A stretch of DNA of 64,000 bases from Phlyctochytrium arcticum (Eukaryota > Chytridiomycota > Chytridiomycetes > Chytridiales > Chytridiaceae). The position numbers and the translations under genes were made by a program. Where the stretch lies: positions 248,001-312,000 of the forward strand of contig JAHLKI010000008.1 in the NCBI GenBank assembly GCA_025602905.1, read 5' to 3'. A model generated the notes under the pieces. It saw only the letters and a list, made by a program, of their open reading frames with translations. It was not told the origin of the DNA and searched no databases. Shown piece after piece: positions 34,387 through 43,860 of this stretch; the first letter of the stretch is position 1, and each line of letters opens with the position of its first letter.

Positions 34387-35211
34387 TCACACTTGCTTGG
34401 CCGGCAGCGGCTCGGTCGCTTCTTCATCCCATTGAATCAGGTCTTCCTTGCCAGTGTCCGTCTCTCCCTGCTCCCAAGGGAAATCCCGCGGCGGTCGCAC
34501 CATGGATGCCCGTTTGGCAGATCTGCGCTTTTGCAGTTTGCGCTCCCGGCATTTGCAGTAGGTGATGCTCAGAATCACGCAGAACCCAATGATGCCCACC
34601 ACGCAGACCGCGGCAATGATGGTCGGTTGTAGGACGGCTCCGGGGGTCGAGTCAGGCTGGGATTGCGCATTGCCGGTATTGTTTGATGGGCCTCGTCCTG
34701 GGGTTGGAAATATGACAATGGGGACTACATTATTGGTAGGAGATGGGACCGTTTGGGGTGAGTTCGATGGAGTGGGCTGCGGGACTGATGGTGGTGATGA
34801 TACCGATACCAGCGGCGAAGCCGGAGGTGGAGGTGCAACTGGAGTCTCCGAGACGATCGGGGGTGCGATTGGGCTAGGGGTCACTGGCTCGGCCGAGGCT
34901 ACCGGTGAAGGTGTTGTGGGTGCTGCTGGCGGACTACTTACTGGCGGCGGCACGGGGGGTGCGGGACTAGGTGCTGGCGGCTCTGGGGGTGCGGCTGCCG
35001 GAGGACTAGGTGCTGGAGGTGCAGGCGGCTCCGGGGGCGTGACCGCCGGCGGGCTCGGACTTGGGACTGATGGAGGAGGGGGTCCGATATTTACAGGTTG
35101 TAACGGCGAGGACGAAAACAACTGTCTTCTATGAAACCCAAGTTGAACTGCATTCGCCAAAAGTGGCATCAACAGCAGGCCAAAGAACACCACAATGCCC
35201 GTCGCGCGCAT
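34387..35211 (-). CDS. Pro-rich single-pass membrane protein 2
   Basis: One exon, 274 residues. The ATG at 35211 starts a signal peptide (MRATGIVVFFGLLLMPLLANA); frame sequence further upstream is not needed. The ectodomain is almost wholly Pro/Ser/Ala/Thr (PPEPPAPPAPSPPAAAPPEP-like blocks). One transmembrane helix follows (IIAAVCVVGIIGFCVILSI), then a CKCRERKLQKRR stop-transfer segment and a short acidic tail with FPWEQGE. It shares its plan and orientation with the gene at 32460-33686, but the cytosolic tails differ. The function is unknown; a cell-surface or wall-linked protein is inferred from composition. Confidence 0.7.
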   Translation of the reverse strand: MRATGIVVFFGLLLMPLLANAVQLGFHRRQLFSSSPLQPVNIGPPPPSVPSPSPPAVTPPEPPAPPAPSPPAAAPPEPPAPSPAPPVPPPVSSPPAAPTTPSPVASAEPVTPSPIAPPIVSETPVAPPPPASPLVSVSSPPSVPQPTPSNSPQTVPSPTNNVVPIVIFPTPGRGPSNNTGNAQSQPDSTPGAVLQPTIIAAVCVVGIIGFCVILSITYCKCRERKLQKRRSAKRASMVRPPRDFPWEQGETDTGKEDLIQWDEEATEPLPAKQV

Positions 35212-35598
35212 CGCAAAGATTTGGCGGAATTCCTCGTTTTGACGCCTCTGTTTTCCTATTGAATCCAAACCGACGAGGCGGGGCAGATCCATGCCCGGGC
35301 AATCCTTTTAACAAACAAGCGCGCGAAATGCACACTCTCCCCGCCAGAGTTTCGGCGGTTTAAGCTTTTTTAGAAGGGTTGGCTGGATTCGAAGATGGAA
35401 CGCGTTGACGCGTGTTCCGCCTGTTCCGCGCAGCTTACGCGATTCTTGTCAGCGAAACCAAACCCAAGTGCTCAAACATTCCATAATTTACTTGTCGGAA
35501 TTCGCACTATTGTAGATACATGGTCCCTTATGGGTCTAGAATGCAAAGAAATATACGAAGAAATAAAAATGGTCCAAGGGAAATATGCAAACAAATCA
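35212..35598. other. intergenic region between the second Pro-rich gene and the USP gene
   Basis: A plus-strand ORF begins at 35395 and runs antisense into the USP tail. Its second half is simply the complement of the Lys/Asp repeats, so I do not call it. Nothing else recognised. Confidence 0.4.
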
Positions 35599-38079
35599 TC
35601 AAGCACGTTGAGACTTATCCGATACCCCATTCTTATCCTTCTCCTTATCCTTTTTGCTGCCAATGCCAAACCAGCCCCAGCCGTCCTTCTCTTTCCCCTC
35701 TTTATCCTTATCCTTGTCTTTCCCCTCTTTAGCGTCTAAAGTTGCAGGTTGGTGAATGTTGGTAGTGCTATTGGAGGGCGAGATACTAGTGTGGAGGGCC
35801 GGCGAGAGGGTATTATGCAGAGCGGCAACACTGGGATCACTCCGCGCACCCAGAAGAGGATTGGCTGAGCCGGAAACGGGTGGGAGGGCAGAATTGGGCT
35901 GAGAAGGGAGTGGCGGTGGGGGTTCTTTGGGTGTGTCGCCAAGAATGGAGGGCAGAGACGGGCGTTTGCCCATATACTTTTTAAAGGAAGATGAGCCGGT
36001 TGGTGCAGGAGTTGCTGGGGGTACGACATTGGGGGGTACTACTGCAGCAGGGGTGAGTGAAGGGGACGGGGGTATTGAGTTTCCTTCCGAATTGGAATCC
36101 ACGTTTCCACCGGGTAACGGCGTTGCTGGTGCCGTGCCCGGTTCTGGTATACTGTTATCGGGAGATGTGGTGGTGGGTTTCATGGATCGAACGAGGTCGC
36201 CTGCGTTAAAGTCGGCGGCTGTGTAAAAGAAGATATAGCCACAGCCTACAGAATTGGTATCACCATAGTATTTCGGCAATTCCGACTCTTCGACGGGCTG
36301 CATGTGTAACAAGCGTAAGTTTGTGCAACAAATATGGATGGTTGACAAGTTTCACGTACCGAGACATCATCGTCATCAAATAAGAGCCATTGGTCGTGAC
36401 TTTTGATAAGAGTCACGTAATGTCCATGGTGCGGGCCTCCACCGATATGAACAATAACGGCAAACAGTGAGTACAAGCGATCTGGTTCTTCCGCATCATC
36501 TGTTGTGTTGAACAGACGAAGTTCCAGGGGAAATGGCACCCGATACGCCAGCTTGATGTACCGTTGCAGGTTTTCTTGATACTTGAAACGTTTCAAGTGT
36601 ACCGCCAAGATGTTGGGAGTTTTTTTGACCTTCATCCTCTTTTGTGCTTCCTGCAAGCTGTTACAGACATCACAAAAGAACTTGTTTTTTTGGCACAGTG
36701 TTTCGGATTTGGAGAAATTGCGAAGACAGCTGCTCAAGGATGAATTGGGTTCTACGTCCACGGAGAGATCTAAGAATGCTTCATCCCGAGACGTGGTTGT
36801 CTCGCAAGTAAGACATTTCGTTTCATTCGTTAGAATGCCTTCAAATAGGGCGTGGACCCAGCTCGAAGGTTTTGGGGTATCCGGTTGGGTTGATGTGGGT
36901 TCTGAGGCCCGAGGTAATGATTCTGATGGTGGTTGCGGGTGTTGCACTCCGTTCGGAGGAGCAGGTGATGGTAAAGATCTAATATTTGATCCAGTCGAAT
37001 TAGCTTGTGGGACAAACATGTGATTAAAAGTCGAAGATGGGGGACTCGTGAGCAACTTGAGCTTTTCTGAAAACTCTTTGCGATGACGCAAAAGGATTTC
37101 AGCAATAGCGTTGAGCAGGTAATTCAACATCTCATGCGCATCCTGATGCATGGTACTTCGAAACAACTCTGAATAAAACCAGCAATATTAGTGACTGGTG
37201 AAAGGTACTGCCAGATCTCTCAACACAAACCATTCTCTTTCTTGAGAATCGCAATGAATTGCTGAGGAGCAACAACACCCGTCTTCTTTTTGTGTTGTGA
37301 AATCCGGATAAAGAGATCTTGTAATGCTGAGAGGAGTGTCTCCTGGTTGAGCTCCGCCGCTAACAATCCTTCCAAGAGGTTCGCAGCTGGATTTATCCCT
37401 GCTAAGCCGGCTACTGCGCCTGTTCCTGATGCTCCCGGTCCCGATTTACTGCTGCTCAGTGCCGTCAGCTTTCCCGCATTCTCTCGCCCTTTCCGAGTGC
37501 TTTTACTACCCTCTCGCTCCAGGGGCGTTTTACTGCCTTGAGAGCTTGAGTCTTTCGCTCCAAAGTAACCTGTTAGCGACGCATTGGACACGGTGGTTTT
37601 CAAAGGGGTTGCTGAAGGCAGCGGGATGTTCTCTGTAGCGGCTGTCAACAGAGCAGCAGAGAGTGGGTATGAGTATTCCTGGACGCATTCTCGAAATGGT
37701 CGGCAAAAGTAAAGAGCTTGTACTACGGAATTACAATAACTGTTGCTGCGCGTTAGACTTCCGTCAAGTTAGCCAGACATGAAACGGGCTCCTTTGCATA
37801 CCAAGTATTTCCAAACTGTAACAATGAGGAGCGATGAGTTTACGGTATATAATTTGCATAGAGTTATATTCGGATTCCTTACATTTTCAAGCCCAAAATA
37901 ACGGTCATCGCCAATGGTTGTCCAATCGGTGGTTACTGCATTGGGTCGACCGCCGGGGTTGCCCTAAAAAGTAGAGTCGTTGGTTCTGGTTCCTTTTCAA
38001 AAGCAATACTTCACGACAAATGACTGCCGTGGGAAGGGGAGTTGCGTACCATATTGCCGATCCATTTCAAAAACGACAT
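35599..38079 (-). CDS. ubiquitin-specific protease, USP12/USP46 (yeast Ubp9/13) type
   Basis: Cysteine deubiquitinase of the UBP9/UBP13/USP12/USP46 group, which usually works with WD40 partners. Six exons (38050-38079, 37883-37963, 37802-37815, 37231-37739, 36360-37168, 35599-36297) give 713 residues. One exon is only 14 nt. The Cys box is rebuilt across introns as [20 protein letters not shown]. The zinc-binding CxxC pairs (KCLTCET, CDVCNSL), the His box [15 protein letters not shown] and WLLFDDDDV are present, then [10 protein letters not shown]. An insert of about 110 low-complexity residues sits before [19 protein letters not shown]. The C-terminal 200 residues are disordered and end in [24 protein letters not shown] charged repeats. 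The catalytic Cys and His are intact. Confidence 0.9.
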
Positions 38080-38683
38080 GACCACGCCGTCCCATTCGCC
38101 ACTAGTGACGGATAGATGAGAAAGCAGACACTAGACTCGGTACGGCAAAGGCAAGACGGGACAGTAGTGAATCTTCGGTTTAGTGTACTGGACTCTTTAT
38201 CGTTGTGAATTTTGGAGGTCGGAGCGTTGTGGGGCCAAATTTACGTTTCGACGTGCCGTTTATATATGCCAAGATTTTTGCCTGTCGTTCAAAGTATAAG
38301 TAAGAAGGGTGTATATGATCTTCAAGTCTTACAAGAACCGACCGTAGGATAAATCTTTGCCAGGATGACTTTAACTTTTATACATGAACTCCCAGTGAAC
38401 TCCAGAGTCCAAACTTTCCTAAGTTGCAATTGCGGTGACCACCAATTCATACATACGTGGCGCTGCTCACGACCAACACAATTGTTTATGATTCAGTCCA
38501 AGCATTTTCTTATCGTTATTATACTAACCCCTCTTACAAAGCTAACGGCATTCCTCTTGGGACCTCGTTCCATTTGCCTTCTTTCAAAAGGTTTGTAGGT
38601 GATCGCATTTTGGTTCTCGTCAAATCACCCGCCTGATCACCCGCTAAAAGCGCGCTCCAATCAGATTATTCAACTGGAACAAC
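38080..38683. promoter_or_regulatory. 604-bp divergent upstream region of USP and FKBP genes
   Basis: This separates two oppositely transcribed genes. Small chance ORFs only. It should contain both promoters; no known motif is assigned. Confidence 0.35.
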
Positions 38684-39291
38684 ATGATCCACTCTAGATT
38701 CTTCCTCGTTGTCTGCCTTGTCGTTCTCTGCGTCCTCGCTAGCGCAGCTTTCGCTGACGGCGATGTTAAGCCAAAGCGGCCGGCTCCCACTGGACTCCTG
38801 ATTGGAATCAAAAAGAGGGTAGCGGCCGAAGATTGCAAGATCAAGACCCAACGCGGAGGTAAGATTGGACCTCTGGGCAAGATCACAGGTCCTATAAGGG
38901 CTAAATGTCGGTCTAATCTATAGATCGTGTGACGATGCATTACCGGGGAACTCTTTATGACACTGGAGAGCAGTTTGATGCGTCCTATGACCGTGCCGAT
39001 CCCTTCAAATTCGTTCTTGGCGCCGGACAGGTTATCAAGGGCTGGGATCAAGGGCTGGTCGGTATGTGCGTTGGCGAAAAGCGCAAGTTGACGATTCCGG
39101 CACCACTCGGTAACACAAGTTTGAGAGCGAGTTCAGGTTGTGGCGACATATTCATCCTCTCTTGTCTAGCATATGGTGACCGCGCAACCGGCAAGATCCC
39201 TGCAGGAGCTACTCTTGTGTTCGAAACAGAGTTGCTGGACATTGCCCGTAGTGATAATTCACAGCCTGGTGCTCGTCACATTGACCTTTAG
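38684..39291 (+). CDS. secretory-pathway FKBP-type prolyl isomerase
   Basis: FKBP-fold peptidyl-prolyl cis-trans isomerase of the FKBP2/Fpr2 type. Three exons (38684-38858, 38924-39109, 39170-39291) give 160 residues. A signal peptide ([19 protein letters not shown]) is followed by the FKBP domain: [58 protein letters not shown] and [14 protein letters not shown]. Active-site Tyr, Phe, Asp and Trp positions are kept. The protein ends GARHIDL, which resembles but does not match the usual KDEL/HDEL retrieval signal. Secretory-pathway location is supported by the signal peptide. Confidence 0.92.
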
Positions 39292-39603
39292 ATGTAGTCC
39301 TGAATGACACTCTGGCATTTTGAAGTCAGCCTCCTCATCTATCTATTCTGGTACTTGAAATACAATGTTTTGGACCACCTAGAACATCTTCTCTTGCTGG
39401 ACCTTCAGTGCGAGACTGATAAATGAGGTATAACATTGTATTGAAATAGTTGGGAAAAAACGTGGGATATGTGAAATGGGGACGCTTTTTACGAAAACCG
39501 CAAAAAAACTGGTCGTCAAACAGGTATGTGAAGAGTGTGGGTGTGAATAGAGAGGAAAGGTTGGGCTCAGGATTGGCGGGTACGATGAAATTAGGAACTA
39601 CCC
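39292..39603. other. intergenic between convergent FKBP and ESSS genes
   Basis: 312 bp of 3' flanking sequence of two convergent genes. Nothing recognised. Confidence 0.5.
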
Positions 39604-40144
39604 TCACTTGGAGCTATCCTTGACCAGACCATAGTCTGCTGGGAAGGGCCAACCAAAGGTCTCACCGCGCTCTGCCAATCGACGATGTGCTTCGACTGTC
39701 GCAGCTTCCATTGGCCTAGAGAAACATTGTTAAAAGGGGCTCCCAGAACAATCCATCTAACCACTTACGATTGTCGTGGGGAGAAGGCGTAGGCAACACC
39801 GAAGCTGACCAGCATACCGTAATATCCAAAGTACCAAAGGGGCTCCCACCAGTAGAAAGCACGCTTTGACCCGCGCTAGATTCAAGAGAAATTAAATGAG
39901 TTGCTGGTCTTTATGGGTACGGTCGGTCCTTCCTCCTGCTGTCAGCTATATGGCTCCGCAGCATCCGCCCTTTTTCTAAAAGTTCCTACAATCTTCAACC
40001 TACCGGTTGTCCAAGAAAGTAACCGCCAGGTTCGTAGCCTCGTGGGCCGTGCCCTCCTCCTCCAAAACGAACTGGCGTCTTGCTTGCCACTACGTTGCGC
40101 GTTGCTCGAACCAGAACACGAGAGGCGGCCGATGTGGGTAGCAT
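39604..40144 (-). CDS. mitochondrial complex I ESSS (NDUFB11) subunit
   Basis: Accessory single-helix subunit of the membrane arm of NADH:ubiquinone oxidoreductase. Three exons (40004-40144, 39769-39875, 39604-39715) give 119 residues. The basic N-terminus (MLPTSAASRVLVRATRNVV) fits a mitochondrial presequence. The ESSS pattern is seen in GHGPRGYEPGGYFLGQP, FYWWEPLWYFGYYGMLV (transmembrane helix) and AYAFSPRQSPMEAATVEAHR. The length is normal for the family. It keeps typical complex I and so argues for an aerobic fungus with functional mitochondria. Confidence 0.75.
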
Positions 40145-40537
40145 TGTAGTGGGAAGTGGTCTGCCTCTAGCAGGCTAAAGAACGAAACTTGTTGACGGTT
40201 GTTGCGACTGGTTGCGTTCCTTCTTAAAAGTCCTCAATGTTGCAAGGTGCAAATTCGCAGATTTGGACGTTTGGAGCATCCCAGCGGACAATCTCAATCC
40301 CAACCTGCTGTGCCATCCAAGCAGTGTCATGGAAACGCCCATCGGTCATTGGTGGCTGTGTCGTCCATTTATGACAGGTTCCAAGTTTGAGGTTTGGAAA
40401 GTCAACGGCTTTTCGCCAGGCTTTTCGCTCTTCCTTCAAGGACAAAGGTACAAGGGCACTCGAAGAGTCTTCAAGTAAGATCCAAAGGAAGCAGAGCAGA
40501 AACCGTAGCAAAAAAGTGGACACGGACTTGGACCAAG
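40145..40537. promoter_or_regulatory. divergent upstream region of ESSS and tubby-like genes
   Basis: 393 bp between divergent starts. The tubby frame is open upstream to about 40394 without an ATG. No defined motif was recognised. Confidence 0.35.
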
Positions 40538-42433
40538 ATGTCTGTTTTTGCCAAGCTGGTTGGGCGGCGGCCCTTGCTGTCGCGAATGGACAGTGAGGCA
40601 AACCTTTCAGAGGCCGCCGTGGGAGCGCTCGAAATCACCGATATCCAAACCGCTTTTTCTCCGACTGATTCTACTGGAGGCCATGGAGAAGGTGCATATT
40701 CTGTGGAAGGAGCGTCATCTTCTGCCCCATCCCGTACACGACCACGAGAGAGGGACCCTGGTGAGACGTAAAGATGAATGTCTTGTGCCCACAAGTACTG
40801 ACCCCTTCTCCTGTTTTCAAGACTCTTTTGAAACAGGTCCATCACATTCTGCTTCTGGATCGTCAACCCCACCACATCTTCATCGGTATGCGCAAGAGAC
40901 TGTCACTGGTCGATCCTCGTCACGTTCCCCTTTACCCTTTGCCGTCAACCCCCGGACAAGTTCAAGATCTTCAGGCGGCTTTCCTTTGGATGGAATAGAA
41001 GGCGATTCAGGGGACGACTCGACTTCAGATGATGAGGAGCAAAGGGCTGCCACTCCACCGGTCTGTGCCACTATGAGCACATGTCTACAAGCGTGTATTG
41101 ATGCTTGCTGCTTGATAGGTCCCTCCAGGACGACTGCCATTATCTCCGACTGTCGTTGTTCAGCATTTGGGGGAGCGCGCGGCGGAGGATTTTGACAACA
41201 CGTTTGAACAACCACACCCGAACGGCTCGACAAATCCACGTTTAGCTACACGGTCGGGCATAGCCGACATTGATGCTTTCCTTCACAAGTAAGTTCATCA
41301 TTCCGGCACCCTGCCGAAAAAAATACTGACTTTTAATACTCCAAAGACCAATCCCCATGGGACAAAAGGTGCTTTGCGAGATCCGGCGACGGAGAGATGG
41401 TCTGGACAAATTGTCACCAAGATATGAACTGTACATAGAAGAGAGCGATGACAATAAAGTATTCGTACTGTCAGCGCAAAAACGACGAAAGTCAAGCACA
41501 TCTCATTACAAGATCAGCAAGACAAGGTTTCCCGGAAAGGATGATAAAGAGCATGTTGTTGCATCAGTACGGTATGCACGGTGATGGTATCCGCAACGGA
41601 GAGAAAGCTTAAATTGTCTGCAGATCTAACTTTCTCGGTACGGCATTTGCTATTTATGAGCATGGCACATCGCAGACGGATGAAAATGGAAAAAGCATAC
41701 GGGTCGAACGTCAAGAGTATGGTGCCGCTCTTTATGAACCAAACCTGTTGGGGTTCAAAGGGCCTCGCAAAATGACAGTCATCTTACCAACCATGACCAA
41801 GGAAGGAAAGCGGAGCGAGTTTCGACCTTCGGATGTATGTTTGGCCGTACCCAAATGATCGTCGATACGCTCTGATCGTTTATCAGGAAAAGGAATCTCT
41901 ATTTGGGCGGTATCGCTCAGGTAATGATAGGGATATTCTGACACTTCACAACAAGGCCCCACAATGGAATGAAGGTAACCTCACTCTTCAGTCTGGATTT
42001 CAGTGTAACCAGGCTGACTGTGCTTTTAAACAGAAACGCAATCATTTGTTCTCAACTTTAACGGCCGGGTTACCCACGCTTCGGTGAAGAACTTTCAGAT
42101 CGTTCACGATAATGACCGTACGTGCGCCGCCCCTTTGCTATCATCCCCTGAAACTAATATGATCGTTCTCCCAGTTGACTATATTGTAATGCAGTTTGGT
42201 CGTGGTATGTGCCAATCCTTATAGTTTATTGTGTTGGGAGCATGAACAACTAATCATTATCTGCTACAGTGAGTGAAGATACCTTCTCCATTGATTTTCA
42301 ATATCCAATGTCATGCATACAAGCATTTGCTATCGCATTGACGAGGTATGTGCAGCAAGCTTCTCGCTCAACATTGGGACGGGACTAATTCCTACGGCTT
42401 TGTAGTTTTGATGCAAAGCTAGCATGCGAGTGA
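40538..42433 (+). CDS. tubby-like protein
   Basis: Tubby-like proteins bind phosphoinositides through a C-terminal barrel and, in ciliated cells, help deliver membrane proteins to cilia. Ten exons (40538-40760, 40822-41060, 41164-41288, 41347-41571, 41624-41834, 41887-41974, 42034-42117, 42175-42204, 42270-42345, 42406-42433) give 442 residues. The first 200 residues are Ser-rich and disordered. The tubby domain runs from [20 protein letters not shown] through [52 protein letters not shown] and [13 protein letters not shown], to the diagnostic ends [20 protein letters not shown] and FDAKLACE. The IFT-A-binding N-terminal helix of animal TULP3 was not identified. Confidence 0.92.
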
Positions 42434-42645
42434 AGTTTATGGGGGAGTGGGAATATTCTCCCATTACATTTGATGGATTCTGATTCTGTAAATATAGTTA
42501 CCCTATGCCTCATCAAGTTGTCATTGATGAATTTGATGTACCTGAAATGTTAATTAGGGCTGTTCTTCAATGTTCCTTGTGATGTTCAAATTCACACGCG
42601 TTTGACTTTTTGTGATCTCTCAACTCCACCAAAAATGTCAAAGGA

Positions 42646-43693
42646 ATGCAGAGCACCAAGGGTCTCCAAAGCTATGCAGCAAAACTTTTCTCACTCGATC
42701 GCACTATCCTTCGAGGCGCAATACCGGAAGTCGATGCAAGCAGCGAAGGAATTTTCCTAGTGGGACCGTCTGAAAGGTTGTCGAAGCTCGTTCACCACTC
42801 TGCAAATGACCTGCCGCTCAACCTTTTCACAGCTACAAAACATCTTTACTCCTTCGATACGCCTATTCACACGCCGCACAAGGACGTACTGTACTTTATA
42901 TCCATTCAGACCATAATCGTCTGCAGCATGCGCAACAATTTGGACTGGCAGGACAAGCGCTACCTTCCGCGGATATACTCTCACTGGTACACATACGGTA
43001 CACGCTTGTTCATGACCCATAGGATATGATCATGCGGCTAACATGGTCTTACATCAGATATGTGACAAATATGGCTCAACTGAAAGCACTGCTTGCCTGG
43101 TTTCCGACTCTGAAGTCAAAGCCAGGGACAGCAGATCCTCCCGAGTGCATCATAGTGGACCAGCTAGAAAAAATAGGCCACGATGACTTATCGTATGCCT
43201 TACATCTCATTCGAAGCTTGTATTGGGGTTGACACTTCTGTTAGATCTGAAAGTGTCGCACGAGTAGTAGCATTATTGAAGTTACTCGCGGCGGAGCTGA
43301 AGCGTCAAACAGGCCGGTAGGTAAATTTCAATCAGAATCAGATGCATCTAGTGCTAACGTGCCATGTAAAAGTACGTGCCATCTGATGATCAGTAGCATT
43401 TCCCACATACCCAAACCGGGAGATCCCCGCACCACAGACTCTGTGATCTCATCCATCTGTCTGAAATACTGCCGATGGACCATCAGTATAACAGGTAGGA
43501 TGATGGCTCTTCGTGGCTCTGAAACGGGTTTCTGACTTGTGTAGGTGATATGATGGGGTGGACCATGCGTTTGCAAGGCTCATCCAGCTATGTGGGTGGA
43601 ACCTTCTCCCCACAGAGTAATATATATGTCCCGGAAAATGATTATTGTAGTTATCGGGTTGAAGAAGAGAATAAATACATTATTCTGCGATGA
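42646..43693 (+). CDS. RecA-fold ATPase, SWSAP1-like, with altered Walker A
   Basis: Six exons (42646-42776, 42833-42997, 43058-43192, 43245-43316, 43394-43494, 43545-43693) join with matching phases to 250 residues. The product has a P-loop region (GIFLVGPSESYKTSLLLRYA), a following strand (GRTVLYIHSDHNRL), an IRYVTNMAQLKALLAWF segment, a Walker B-like strand (ECIIVDQLEKI), a helix (ESVARVVALLKLLAAELKR) and C-terminal strands (YCRWTISITGDMMG, RVEEENKYIIL). This order resembles SWSAP1, the RAD51-paralogue-like partner of SWS1 in homologous recombination. The Walker A lacks the usual GK-T/S glycine (SYKTS in place of GxGKT), so ATP binding may be weak. The start at 42646 is the first ATG in frame. 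Family call is tentative. Confidence 0.6.
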
Positions 43694-43860
43694 TCTGCTC
43701 TAGTACATCTAGTTGTTGGTTGCCCTCTACTGTATATAGCATTCGAGAATCTGATATCACGTCAAACCCTAAATTTTAGATTACGGTCCAGCCAGCGCCC
43801 GACCAGCCTTTTGAACCAGCGATCATTGTTATCCCCAATAACGGCGCCAAAACCAACGCA

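Noticed and set aside
34562..35134. Plus-strand Gly-rich ORF
   Set aside because: Antisense shadow of the Pro/Ala-rich ectodomain of the gene at 34387-35211.
35395..35739. Plus-strand ORF with a hydrophobic C-terminus
   Set aside because: The hydrophobic part is only the complement of Lys/Asp repeats in the USP tail; the first part has no family match.
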